DNA of 64,000 bases from Phyto melanocephala. Taxonomy: Eukaryota; Arthropoda; Insecta; Diptera; Rhinophoridae. The position numbers were made by a program, and so were the translations under genes. The first letter of the stretch is position 1; each line of letters opens with the position of its first letter. The notes beneath the pieces are model-generated. The model saw only the letters and a program-made list of their open reading frames with translations. It searched no databases and was not told the origin of the DNA. Shown here one piece after another: positions 42,087 through 54,432 of the stretch. The stretch covers positions 157,026,845 to 157,090,844 of the forward strand of contig OW799233.1 of assembly GCA_941918925.1 (NCBI GenBank), in the 5' to 3' direction.

Positions 42087-42842
42087 AAGGGTGTTTTTTT
42101 AAGCCCGATAGAACTTGAAATTGTAAAAAATAACACAAAAAATTAAATTGTAATCAAAATTTTTTTTTTATTCGAAAGATCAATACGTGACATTAACATT
42201 TGAAAATGATTTCGGGCATATGGGCACCGCGGCTGTTCTTGACGAAGCGCATTCTGGACGTCCAATTTTAGGCCACTTTTTCGAGCACTGCTGGCCGTAT
42301 GTCACGAATAACACGAACAATGCTGGCCTCCAAGGCGTCAATTGTTGCTGGTTTATCAGCATAAACCAGTGACTTCACGTAGCCCCACAGGAAATAATCG
42401 AGAGGTGTCAAATCGCACGACCTTGGAGGCCAATTGACAGGCCCATTTCTCGAAATCAACTTATCGCCAAATTTTGATTTCAATAAGTCGATGGTTGCGT
42501 TCGCCGTATGGCACGTAGCGCCATCCTGTTGAAACCACATCTCCTCCGGATCAATGTCATCCATATTTTCAAACAAAAAATCATTGATCATGGTGCGGTA
42601 ACGATCTCCATTGACCGCAACGCGAGCTCCGGCCTCATTTTAGAAGAAATAAGGTCCGATGATGCCACCAGCGTGAAAACCTCACCAAACGGTGCATTTT
42701 TCTGGATGTAATGGAGTCTGTAGGGTCTCTTGTGGATTGGTCTCGCTCCATATGCGGCAATTTTGCTTATTAACAAACCCGTTAAGCCAAAAATGCGCCT
42801 CATCGCTGAACACAATTTTGCGATAATTTAATTTGGACCTCC
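42087..42842 (-). pseudogene. mariner-family transposase relic (DD41D type)
   Basis: The end at 42087 (AAGGGTGTTTTTTTAAGCCC) resembles the ends of the element at 24101. The transposase on the - strand has FSDEAHFWLNGFVNKQNCRIW, WFQQDGATCHTA and PLDYFLWG, the three catalytic Asp positions, with 41 residues between the second and third. That spacing points to the DD41D (rosa-like) group. Two in-frame stops interrupt it (in the segments after CTVW and after PYFF). The N-terminal part is missing where the foldback element begins. Confidence 0.75.
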
Positions 42843-43832
42843 TTAATTGGGACCTCCTGAACACGAAAAACGCTGTAATTGTTTTTTCTAAGTACCGTTT
42901 TTTAGATAACGGTACTTTTGTGTTTTTCGGTGTATGGTCCCACTCAAACCCTTGTGGAGCCCAACCGAAAAGCCTGATCGAAATAATTGGCGTATCGTTA
43001 GAAAGGTAATTGAATGCCTTTTCAATATGCTGCAAATTTCTATCTGATAAGAAATGGCTGAGTTATGGCACCTCAAAGTTATGGCTCACACACTATATTC
43101 AGCGTAAATTAAAAAAATTAAATTAAAATTCCAAAAACTGATGGACGCCGAATATAGTGTGTGAGCAATGAAGATGAAAATATTGTCGTTCCACAAAATC
43201 CTTAATTAAAACTTTATTTTTCATCCGATTTTTTTCAAATTACGCTTAAAATGTTGGTAATTAAATAAGCTATTTGGTAAAAAAATAAAACATTCCAGAT
43301 CTTTACTATAACGTAGAAAAAAAACGAAGTAAAAATGAAAAATTTTGAAAAAAAACGTAAAAAATAGGCAAATGAAGCAATGAAGATGAAAATATTGTCG
43401 TTCCACAAAATCCTTAATAAAAACTTTATTTTTTATCCGATTTTTTTCAAATTACGCTTAAAATAATTGTAATTAAATAAGCTATTTGGTAAAAAAAATA
43501 AAATATTCCAGATCTTTACTATAACGTAGAAAAAAAACGAAGTAAAAATGAAAAATTTTGAAAAAAACGTAAAAAATAGGCAAATTTTGAACTTTGAGGT
43601 GCCATAACTCAGCCATTTCTTATCAGATAGAAATTTTCAGCATATCGACATAAAAGGCATTCAATTACCTTTCCAACGATATGCCATTGATCTCGATCAG
43701 ACTTTTCGGTTGAGCTCCACAAGGGTTTGAGTGGGACCATACACCGAAAAACACAAAAGTACCGTTATCTAAAAAACGGTACTTAGAAAAAAAAAATTAC
43801 AACGTTTTTCGTGTTCAGGAGGTCCCAATTAA
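42843..43832. mobile_element. foldback element with 240-bp inverted arms and tandem core
   Basis: The left arm 42843-43085 and right arm 43590-43832 are inverted copies beginning TTAATTGGGACCTCC. Between them are two direct repeats of about 210 bp (43167-43376, 43377-43586) containing GTCGTTCCACAAAATCC. TTAA lies at both ends. The open frame through the left arm (to 43035) is not a gene. Confidence 0.75.
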
Positions 43833-44047
43833 CTTATCTAGGCATGTGGCGTTCTTGGTATTTTTTGGCTGTAAACCAGTGTTAGCAGAAACTTTATTGA
43901 CACGCCTACTTTAACGTCCACTTTCATTGAAAGACTAAATTTACGATTACTGTTTATAACAAAACAATACATTTTGTGCTATAAAAGTACACAAAATTGG
44001 TGATGGGAATAAAAAATTATAGAATATAGTGCTCTTACTTGTTATTC

Positions 44048-44554
44048 ATGCTAGGCGCACAACTGTGACGAAAAACGAATTTCGCCCAAAACGACAAATT
44101 CATCGGTAAACATTTTAAAATAGTTGATAAGGTTGTTTTAAGTTTGTGCAAAGAAAGAACAAACATAATCAACATAAAAGTTATTGAGTGTTTTTAGATC
44201 AATAAAAATTGGCAGATATATGTTTTATAGTCATAGCTTGAAAATAAGAAAAATCGTATCGTAAGGGGAAAATTTTGTTTCTAAGAAGAACTAATCCTAC
44301 CTCTGAAAAATTCTACTTTTTTTAAGTTTTCCTATACTTTTGTTTTGCAAATGGATAAAGGAAGCTATCTCCCTGATACATGTCCGGCTAGATTGGCAAA
44401 ATAAAAATAAATATATTGCAGAGTTGTCACGTATAGCAAATTTCGACCGACGCCATAATTGAATGCATTATCATATAAACAAATGTGTTTTATTTTCGAA
44501 GATGAATATTTGCGGCGAAAAATTCTTCGTACGTTCCAGTTGTGCGCCTAGCAT
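44048..44554. mobile_element. MITE, ATGCTAGGCGCACAACTG ends
   Basis: Inverted ends of about 40 bp, nearly identical for the first 18 bases, lie just right of the DINE-like end at 44045. A short frame inside (44463-44687) crosses the boundary and is not a gene. Confidence 0.75.
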
Positions 44555-46756
44555 AAAGCTTACCGACAAATACATCGTGTTGGGCCAAATTTGTTGTTCG
44601 TCTCAGTTAGCATTAGTAGCGGTTGCTCATGCACGTAACAACCCTCTCACTGACCATGTGTCTGCGCATAAAAATATAACACAATAGAACATCTAATACT
44701 TGAATCACACAAATATTTCTTAATCAATGTCTGGCCTATGACGTTTGATACACATAATTTCTTAAGCTTAAGGATGAATATTGGTCCATAATTTTACATA
44801 TCCTCATTTAATTTAATTCAATATTCACCCGGAATTGTACTTTTTCTTAAAATTAAATTCGAATCATCTTTTGTAGTATAAATTACTACTTGAATACATT
44901 GAAATATTGCAAACTTATATGAAATTGTTAAAAAAATATCATTATGTTTTTATTTTTTTAAAGCTATTAATTACAATTTTTATTTATAAAAATTAACATG
45001 TTTTTGTTTATTCGTAGTTTTTTTTTTTTAATATCAAATTTTTTTATAATTAACCGGCTTTTAAAAGTTTTGTAAATTTATGGATTTGTAAAAGTCACGG
45101 TCATAAACCTAGTATTACAGCTAAACAGTTAGAAATATTTATAAAGTTAATTAATTTTACAAAATTTATTGCTTAAAGAAACTCTTATAATATCTAGACA
45201 TTTAAATAAGTTTAGATTGGTGAATTCACAAGGTGTCATAAATTCAAATGTTTTAAAACAAACCCTTATAATAAATGGGGTTTCATTTATCGCAAAAAAT
45301 TTTCCTTTTATAAAAATATTTAATTTTATGTTCTTTTCTAGAAAAAAGTGTCATTTTAAAAGATAGTGTGTTTTAATCTTAATAATTACCCTCAAAGACC
45401 AACAAAATTTGCTTCTTATACTCGATGTAAAATCAAAGGGTAAATCGTACTATAAAAAAAAACAGTTGATTATTTGTTTATAAACATCAAATTTCCCTGT
45501 AACGATTTCTAGTGATCCTTGGTACTTCTAATGTAGAAACTCTTTTTAATAGGTTATCTAAGTATTAAACAATATTTTTTACTTAAGATTTTTTTGATCG
45601 CATACAAAATATTAAAAAAAACTGCTGATTTTAAAGACCTGCTGCAACTATATTTTACGGTGTTTGTAATGGCTTGTTAAAAAATGTTTGGCAGTTTTAG
45701 TAAGTGTTTTGAAACTAAATAAACGAATGAACCCAATGTCTAATAAATTTTCAGTAGCTAACGTGATAAAAAAATAATTTGTTGGACCAAGTATAAATTT
45801 TAGCTGAAATAATGTGTATATTTTTGTTCCGACTCACTCTTTCGGCAAGGGAACAAAGAGGTGTAGTGCGTAGAGTAAGACTGAGAAAATTCTGTGTGTA
45901 TGTTTGTCAACTTATGTCTTGTGAAATCTCTAGATAAGTTCAAAAGATAATTAAAATTCCTTAAGTGTGAAAGAAAACCTTATGACGTATTATATTGCCA
46001 AATCGGAAAAGATTTTCAGACAACTATAATTTTTTGTACCATTTTTTAAATTTAAGTACAATATGACATGCGAATATCCAACTGATATAAATATAAAACT
46101 AATATATGATATTTTATACATACATGCATACATGCATGTATGTACATAATAGATATTTATAACAGAAATTTATGTTGTTTTGAAAAGCTTCAAGAACACA
46201 TGATATTTCGAAAAGTTTGAGATTTCAACAACAATGACATCTAAGTATGTATATGTATTTCTAAACTTAATAAATTTAATTAAGATTTAAAAGTTATAAA
46301 GTTTATGTGTATTTCTGAAGGTAAAGACATAAATATTATTTAATCTGATTTGTGATGATTTGATGTTAGCTATTTTTCATAAAAAACTCACAATGAAATA
46401 ATTTATTGCATAAAATCAATAACATATAACACGTCTGTTTGTAAAATCGTTATACGAGCTACGACAAATGCGTTTTAGATATTTCATAAGAAGATTAATT
46501 TGTTAGCTTATATAGTATGACTAAACGCCATAAATCTCGAAAAAAATATTGTAATTCAAAAATTTAAATTTTTATACATTAGGAATTCGATTACACCGCC
46601 ACCTACAGTTTAAAAATATAAAATTTTCTTTTTGAAACCAAAGCTATCTATATAGTTAATTGGAATCATTTTGTTCATAATTTTTTTTATATTTGTGCAC
46701 AGCGCCACCTGTTAAGATTTATTAGACTTTTATCTTTTGCTAAACCTTTGCTTATA
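44555..46756. other. AT-rich, no gene seen
   Basis: No coding signal or clear element. If 54349-54432 is a Skeletor exon, this lies in its 22-kb intron. Confidence 0.5.
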
Positions 46757-47206
46757 GGGCCCATACACAACACCATAATAATTGTGCAATCAAGTGACTG
46801 TGCCAGCTGATTGACCGTGTATGAGGTTGTGGTGTGATTGTACCAGCTGATGGTGCTTTATCAAAAATAGTTTGATATTTTTTTGATTGTACCAGCATGA
46901 TTTAGTCGTTTGTGGCAAAATTAGCTCATAAAAGTTAAATCTTCAAGGCATAAACATCAAAAAAATACAATATTTTAAATATAAATGCCAATTCATAGCC
47001 ATTTCTTCATCCAAACACGTTTTTTTGCTCCTAATTCGTTTTCGTTTTAGGATAATAGTAATAATAAGTGCAGCACAAATTTTTTCGTTATTCATTACAA
47101 ACTATTCCACACAGTTTTTGGGTAAAAAATGAATTTTGTACCACCAGCTGGTGTAGTGTGTGCTTAAAGCTTAATTGCACAATTTTATGGTGTTGTGTAT
47201 GGGCCC
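46757..47206. mobile_element. MITE with GGGCCCATACAC ends, TA-flanked
   Basis: The ends, starting GGGCCCATACACAACACCAT, match in inverted orientation over about 33 bases. TA lies at 46755-46756 and 47207-47208, the usual Tc1/mariner-type duplication. Confidence 0.8.
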
Positions 47207-47300
47207 TATTAGCAATTACCAACAAACTCGAAGAAGCAAGTATCTAATTTGGTTCAGTCGTTTTTAGTTTTAAGTGTATGAACAAAACCACGATCCATTT

Positions 47301-48512
47301 TTATACCCTCTACCAGTGGGAATATAAGTTTCTCCGTTTGTAATTTCTACAATATTCATTTCCGATCCCATAAAGTGTATATTTTTTGGAAGCTTAATAA
47401 GAGGGGAAATGATTGAGTTTATTTCTATCCGCACTTGTGTTGGTTGAAATCAACTATTAGAAGCCTTTACATGTTGCACTGTGGTATCGGTCATTTAAAA
47501 ATATTTGGGAATGAATTTTGAGGTTTAAGTAAACAAAGACGATTAACTCTTGCTTTTTTGCTACATTTTTACCACAAAAATTAAAATTTGTTAACCCTAG
47601 TATAATTTATAGATACGTTTTTTACTATTTTTAGATAAAATTTTTATGCCTCTAGGGCTATTTATAGCTTTTTTTTTGAAACCGATAAAGTTATAGGCAA
47701 AAATAATTGGGAACAAAATTTTCTGTTAATATGTATATCAAGTTACTAAAGCTTCTAATTTATTTTTGAACAGCAAATCACAAGCTGTTTTCTTCAAAAT
47801 TATTGTTGAGAAAAGTATCAAATCGTTTCGAAACCAACTGAGATATAGGCACACAAAAAAAACAACTGCTTTTTACAAAATTTACAAACGATAACCGGTT
47901 TTCTGGCTTTCCAGACAAACGATAATCGGTTTTCTGGGTTTCCAGACAAACGATAATCGGTTTTCTCGGTTTCCAGACGAACGATAATCGGTTTTCTGGG
48001 TTTCCAGACAAACGATAATCGGTTTTCTAGGTTTCCAGACAAACGATAATCGGTTTTCTGGGTTTCCAGACAAACGATAATCGGTTGTCTGGGTTTCCAG
48101 ACAAACGATAGGGTTAATGTTGAAAGAGCTTGACTAACAAGCTATAATACAATACAATATAAAAAACTTTAAAATCCATGATAGCCGCCACTACAAAATG
48201 GCATACAATAAATAAACTATGTAAAAGTTAAAATTCAAAATGGCATCCTATAAAAAACGGTGGTTGCATGGGTCAAATATAGTAATTACTACATTGTCCT
48301 CATCAGTGTTCACAATATTGATATTAAATGAAAGATCTTGAGTAGTATAATCCAGTTAACTATGTTAAAAATTCAAAATCAGTGATGGCGTCTAAAATGA
48401 CATAACGCTAAATCTGAAATCTATGCTAAGCGAAAATGTGTTTCATTATACCTAAATATGTACATGATGGTGAGGGATATTGTCAGCTTCGGCACGGCCA
48501 AATGCAGCTTTT
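47301..48512 (+). mobile_element. DINE-like element containing a 31-bp minisatellite
   Basis: It starts TATACCCTCTACCAGTGGG, carries TTTCCGATCCCATAAAGTG and ends near the hairpin CTTCGGCACGGCCAAATG. The right part aligns inverted with 55600-55800 (second subfamily). Confidence 0.65.
47886..48110. repeat. 31-bp minisatellite, seven units plus a partial
   Basis: The unit AAACGATAATCGG...CCAGAC repeats every 31 bases from 47886. Each unit has a hairpin TCTGG-GTTT-CCAGA and a palindrome-like CGATAATCG. Because 31 is not a multiple of 3, all three - strand frames stay open and give the same repetitive peptide; these frames are not genes. Confidence 0.95.
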
Positions 48513-49443
48513 CGGAAAGACTTGAAAATGTAATTAACATTTTTGTCAAGAGTTCACAATTCACAAATTTTGATTTTGTTAACATTAACCTGCGTCTGAC
48601 TACGAATTGTACGATAAGATTATTGCTGGTTTTTTTTTGGTTCTACTGAAATACTTTAAAATTCTTAATCAGTAGTTATGGCAAAAGTATAGTTATTTTT
48701 GATTTAAAAGCATATTTTTAATGTTTTTAGGGCTAAGCACTTTAGTTTGGCAATACGGTTTTGTTTTTTAGTTTTTCACATTATGCAAGAAAATAAGATT
48801 GCAATTTTTCATATTTTCTTTTAAACTTTCTTAGGCCTTCACACATCACAAATCCTATTGTTTTAATTATTATTTTTATATAATTGTATACAAATATTAC
48901 AATACGAAAGGTGAAGTAAAACAAATATATAAAATACTTGCAACTCTGTTCCGTATTTTTTTATACAAACAAAAAGGATCTTATCAGTAAGACTTGCAGA
49001 ATATGAAAGCCGTCTTTAGGGTTATGGTAGAGTTAATGGATTTGTACAAAACTGTTGTGGAATAGCTGAAATAATCTGTCACATTAATTAACCTTGATAT
49101 TGTATGTCTTAAGGTTCATTAATAAGGTGCTCGTATCCAATCAGCTGATTGTTTTTTTAAGCATTCACAAGTGGTGCCAAGTTTTTTTTTAAGTCCGTCA
49201 AAATTAATTTTTTATTTCTTGTCTACGATAAATAATTTACAGTTTTATTTGGTTTACAACGTTTTAAAAAATTCCAAAACGAGAATGTTAAATTATCAAA
49301 ATTAAAGAAAGATGGAAAAAATTGTGTGGCATCTACAATTTGCATGTGTTTTTAAATTGTTGTGTTTGCTGCCTTATGAATATGCCTTGGCTTGTCTAAT
49401 ATACATCGCAGCTTTCTGTGACGTAAAGATAACACTAACTCAC

Positions 49444-49810
49444 AAGGCGAATTCATACAGGTGAAATTATCAGCCCAGCTGATTGTGAAACATTTTGTCA
49501 AAATTGGTTGAATTTGCCTTATTAATGCAGGGAAGGGAAATGTGATTATAAATTCTGTATTAAAAAATTAACTTACATGTACATTTTTGATAAAAAATGT
49601 GCTAAATTTCTGTATATTTGTAGCTTTTGCGTCATTAGTAATGTGTTTCAAACAATTATATCCTTTTTTTAATCAAATTTTATTATATTTAATATGTAAA
49701 AACACCTTTTCCATCCCTGATATACGAATTGGCCTTGACATAAAACATCACATGAAAAGTTGCTTTGTTGTATCAATTCGCCGTTGCATATACCTTATGG
49801 ATATGCCTTG
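49444..49810 (+). mobile_element. CAAGGC-family composite MITE (copy 2)
   Basis: It is flanked by CTAACTCAC at 49435-49443 and 49811-49819, an exact 9-bp target duplication. The nested CAGGGAAGG...CATCCCTG element is 49528-49719. Inverted relative to 29344-29701. Confidence 0.8.
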
Positions 49811-50459
49811 CTAACTCACTTACACAACCAAGCGATATTAAGATTTGTAAAATAAATTGTCTAATTCTACAAAAGCCACCATTCATTTGGTTTGGCAATT
49901 CATCATGAGTATATTTACTTCGGAGTAATATGTGCATGCTGTTAAAATTTATCTGGAAAAACTATTTTTTTTTTAATTTTAAAACCTTATCAAAAGTTAC
50001 TAGAGTTCCTACCTCAGAATTCAATAAATTCAATAGCGGCTATTAATCTATTCAAAAAAAGTCACTTAATTCGACCGTCGAATCATGGCCTTCCAATATG
50101 TCTTAAAGAGTTTGTAAGACAACGGTAAAGAAACATTATGTTAACTTTATTCGTGCTTTAATAAGAAGGTATTGTCATTGCAGGTACATGGTTTTATAAG
50201 ATTATTTTCTTTGAAATTTTCCAAAGTCACATGTCTTTACCGACCACTGAAATCCGAAATACTACTGTCAACGTATCGATTAATTGGGTTATTAGTACCG
50301 AGTAATTATTTGCTATTTTTTGATTAGTTTCTTAATATTTCAAAAACTGTACATTTGAAATAGTTGCAGCGAAAATTAACCAGCTTAAATACAACTTTGT
50401 TTTAAATTGCAACCCTGTAGGTTTATAAATTGTACGTAGGTTAGGAAATGTTTAACTGT

Positions 50460-50714
50460 ATATCTGTGGCTTGGAGCTGAAAGGGCCAATGTCACTTTTT
50501 TGCTCTTTTGAGTTAATCATTGCATTAGATTTGTTTTCTTGCTCTATTTCATTATGGTAAACCAGCTAAAGTCATACTTAACCCAGAACAGCTTCATAAA
50601 TAAAATGCTGGCCAATGTCACTATGAAAGCACCCATAAACGTTAAAGTTCAATTCCTATTTTCTTAATAGTAAATATTTTGACATTGGCCCTTTTAGCTC
50701 CAAGCCACAGATAT
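50460..50714. mobile_element. 255-bp MITE with 35-bp inverted ends
   Basis: The ends start ATATCTGTGGCTTGGAGCT and match at all but one of 35 positions. TA-rich flanks suggest a TA duplication. Confidence 0.8.
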
Positions 50715-51683
50715 AAAATCAGCAAAAGTTTATAAAGGGTTTATAAATTTTGTTTGTTATGGAAGTTTGACTTATAAACCTCAAAATAACTTTTTTATAC
50801 ATACATACGTGTTAGGCTTTAATAAAAATAAAATTTAATTTTGATTAAAAAATTTTTTTACGAATATTTAAACTTTTTTTGGTTCTATTTTCAATTTTAA
50901 TTTCAATTTATTTAATACAGTAATATCAAGTCCTAAGGGCCAAAATAACAATATTACAAGATAATAAGCCTGAGTAAAACTAAAAAAAAAATAAAAGGAA
51001 AAAAAATATAATACAAAATATGTAAATATAAAATTAAATACAAATTAAGACTAATGGTTATTGGCTCCCCAGCCGCAAAATAAGAATTAGGCCTAATCAG
51101 CAGCATTTGATTTAATTAAAAAACAAAACAAACTTCAAAACAATTCAAAAACAGTTAAGTAGATACTGATACTGATAAGAGTTCTAAAAATTTTAAACGA
51201 AAAACATTATTTGATTGAGAGAAAATACGTAGAGAGTATGGCAAAATATTCCATAGCATTGCGATCTTCACAACAAACGATCTTTCAAAAACAGATGTAG
51301 AGATTCTAGATGAAAAGTTTGAAAATCAAAAATGTAATTAACTTTTCAATTAAAAGAATCCTTTACAAATATTGATTAGTATCGCGTACTAAAATAAAAA
51401 AAATAAAATAAAAAGTATTATTGTAATAAAAAGTTGTAGAATTTGCCAGCACTAATCCGAAATCATATACATACATGTATTTTACTAATTATACAAAATT
51501 AATTTTAATAAATTTGGCTCATTTGGCTATTTATAAATTTTTTCTTTGTTTCTTATTTCAAGTAAAAGTTCACTGCCTTTTAAAAGGTATTCGAATAAAA
51601 TTATATAAGAAAACATTTAAAAAATCTTTTTTAAACAGCTAATATTTTAATAGACAAGTCGATTTATTGTTAAGCGTTTTTTG

Positions 51684-52766
51684 CTAGGGTGATCGACTCG
51701 GTTTTACAACCGGTGGAAAACCCGGTTTTTTTCTCTTTTTGCTGGCGGTTTTTTCTAAATGTTGATTTTTCGAATATCGAATACACCGGTTTTTTATCCG
51801 AAAAAGTCGGTTTTTTATATTTTTAAGTTTATTTTCATATATCTTTGTAACCAATCGTACCATAGTAAATTGAGTACGCGAAAAGTTTCCAAAAATCAGA
51901 AAGTAAAAACTAATAAATATTCTTCTCTAATATTGTAAGAAATCTATTTGTTGTTTAAAAAACAAATGCAAAATAAGAAAAATAATAAAGCTTAAATATT
52001 ATTTTTTTATAGGATATAATCCTAACGTTAAAAGTTAAAGGTAATAGAAGCATAAACTTAGCTGATCGATCACTTTTAGGTGAAAAATGTACTTACAATA
52101 AAGAAAAACCAATAATCTCTTTTTCCAGATCCTCATTTTAAATAATGGCATTGAGTGTCTGTCAACTTAAATTTCAATTAAAGCATTGAACAAACTAGTT
52201 TATGCCTATACTTGTATGTCTGTTAGGGGTATAAGAAAGAATTTTTAAAATTAAATTTAAAACATTTTCTCCCTAGCCTTTAAAACATCTTTCAAATTAC
52301 AGAAATCATTTCAATCAAAATACGTCAGTACATATTAGTTTAAAAGATCTATTTTACATTCAAAAAATTTACAGAAGGAGATACAAAATTTTATAACAGC
52401 CTTAAAAAATGTCTTATTTATTTATGTATTAATTTATTGTATTTATTTATTTAACCTTGTACCTTTTGTCCTTAAATTCAACTAATTAAAACCAAATTAG
52501 TCAACTGCATTCATGTCAGTTATTGTGTTATTGTGCAGCCAAACGTATATAAACTGTAAAAATTTCATATTTAGATATAATTTTTATTATAATCGTTTTG
52601 AACAATATTTTTTAATTTTTTCTTAAAATATTATATTTTATATATTCGAACCGGTTAACCGGTTTTTTCTTAATTTTTAAAATAGCAACCGGTTTTTTTT
52701 AAATTCTAAGTTTCAAACTATTTGAAAACCGGTTTCTTAAAAAAGTCAAATAATCGATCACCCTAG
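51684..52766. mobile_element. 1.1-kb inverted-repeat element with AACCGG subterminal repeats
   Basis: The ends CTAGGGTGATCGA and TCGATCACCCTAG are complementary. Many AACCGGTTTTTT words cluster within about 150 bases of each end. There is no coding capacity. Confidence 0.7.
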
Positions 52767-54348
52767 TTTTTACTCACATTATCCAAGTGATTTTAATAAA
52801 AAGTATACCATTTTCCTGTACATGTGCACAATATCAATCTTATTAAAATTGGTATAGTATTTTAGGAGTTATAAGCGATTAAAGTGGCTACAAGTTTACA
52901 CAAAAAACAAAAAATAAACCAAGTAATAAATACAAATTGTTTTTGCAAAAGGAGTGATGTCTGTGTATAGTAAAAAGAAAATAAAATAGAGAGTGTAACA
53001 ACTTGAACTCCCGTCTAAAAAAATGTTTTTGTGTTTTTGCGGTTCGGGTTCAGCCAGTTTTTTGTATTAAGATAAAATTTTGAATGTAATTAAAACAGAC
53101 CAAAAATAGCTTTTTTAAAAATGCATAAACACAAATCAGTACAGTTGTTATAGAGAAAACCTATTTCCGGCCAGTGCTTACATTTTAAATAAATACAACT
53201 ATAATTTTAAAATTCTGTATTAATGTTTGCAATTAATTTAAATTAAAAATGCTTTTTTTTAATGTTTAAGTGTTTTATTTTACATATATATATTTACGTA
53301 AAACCCCCTTTTTAATTTGTGTCAAGGAGAACAAATTTAAAGTCATAATTGATTTTTAAATGTTAACAAATTTGCATTATTGCACTATAAATCAATTTCC
53401 ATGTCGCAGACAAACAAAAAATATTTAAAAAACAATGGGGTATGGGTCTTAAGTCTTTTGTTTGTGTTTTCATTAGAGTTTTAAAAATGTTGTTTTTAGT
53501 TTTTTACATTAAAACATGTTAATTTGCAATAATGTTGCCATCTTAAGTTATTTTGCTTTTTAACACCCTTCACCAGTGGTGTCAAGGGTATATATAGATT
53601 CATTTGCTTTATAAACAACTGTTAGAATTTGCGGCTTAAATCTTTTATTTTAATTTGTGTAATATTTAGAGTTTGTTTGTTCTATTTTTTGTGTACTTAC
53701 AACTTAAACAGAGTAATCCATATAGATAAAGCATTGTGCGGCTTAATAACGGATTTAGCATCTTAATTTTTTTATTTCTTTGAGTTTAATATTTAAATTT
53801 TTTTTTATTTAAGGCCTTTAAGACCAATTCTTGTTAAACTCACTGTAACTATAACGAAATTTAAAAGAAATTTTTATTATTTATTTTTTACAAAATTTTA
53901 TTTTCAAGGACCTTTTAAATGTCCTTTTTGCATTTTTGAATTTTATTGATTTTTTTTTCAATTGCATGTATGTGTATGTAATTTGTTTTTTTTTTTTTTA
54001 AATTTCTTACATTATCTTCCAATGTTAGATGTTGCAACACAAACACTTTATTAAATTTAAAATTTATCAAATTTTTTTTATTTTCCTTTTTTACGAGAGC
54101 TTATTTTTTGCTAATCAACCGATCACTGTGAACACCCAAACCGTACTAACTATTTAAATGCCAAATTATTATTAACTTGGCTCTGGTAGATGCTGGCTGT
54201 TTGTTGGCTTTCTGGCAAGTTAGCTGGCTGTTTGCATGGTTAGCTGTTTGACTGGCTGGTTGATTGGTATGTTTTATTTGTATGTTATTTGGTATTATGC
54301 TGACTGATCTCTGGACATCATCATATGTATAAGTTGGTAAATACTTAC
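52767..54348. other. AT-rich, no gene seen
   Basis: A DINE-like end fragment is at 53565-53605 (CCCTTCACCAGTGGTG). A GGCTGTTT-rich simple stretch is at 54170-54260. Confidence 0.5.
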
Positions 54349-54432
54349 GTGTAGTTACCCACCACAAAAAAAATGTTTCTTGTTTTTTCAAGACACCATT
54401 TCTTTCAAAAGACGCAACAATTATATTTAACA
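54349..54432 (-). CDS. Skel: candidate first/second Skeletor coding exon (signal-peptide region)
   Basis: On the - strand a branch-point-like TGCTAAC and an acceptor GCTGCTGCTAG precede 54432. A strong donor, C followed by GTAAGTAT, lies at 54348. The 84-nt exon has phase 2+81+1, exactly what the exon at 31991-32140 needs (its first two bases, TG, complete a codon). Joined, it reads a basic segment, then FFLWWVTT, then LIPFTSASF directly before the DM13 domain, which looks like a signal peptide. There is no ATG in this frame. The first two bases, TG, would give a start codon if the upstream exon ended in A. The hydrophobic core and phase could be coincidental. The intron implied would be 22.2 kb. 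Confidence 0.5.

Larger units (their letters stand above)
41528..44045 (+). mobile_element. long DINE-like element with nested mariner and foldback inserts
   Basis: It starts ATACCCGCCACCAAAAAAATG and ends ATAGTGCTCTTACTTGTT. The left part (41528-42086) aligns with the reverse of 25780-25190. The right part (43850-44045) carries GACACGCCTACTTTAACG. The two are separated by the mariner relic and the foldback element. Confidence 0.7.

Noticed and set aside
42682..43035. 117-codon ORF containing FSDEAHFW
   Set aside because: Only the C-terminal part is transposase; the rest is the foldback arm read through, so the ORF as a whole is a chance fusion.
47778..48110. Regular 31-bp repeats resembling a CRISPR array, and three overlapping repetitive ORFs
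   Set aside because: The units are contiguous with no unique spacers, in a eukaryotic repeat element; the ORFs exist because each frame cycles through the same 31-bp unit.
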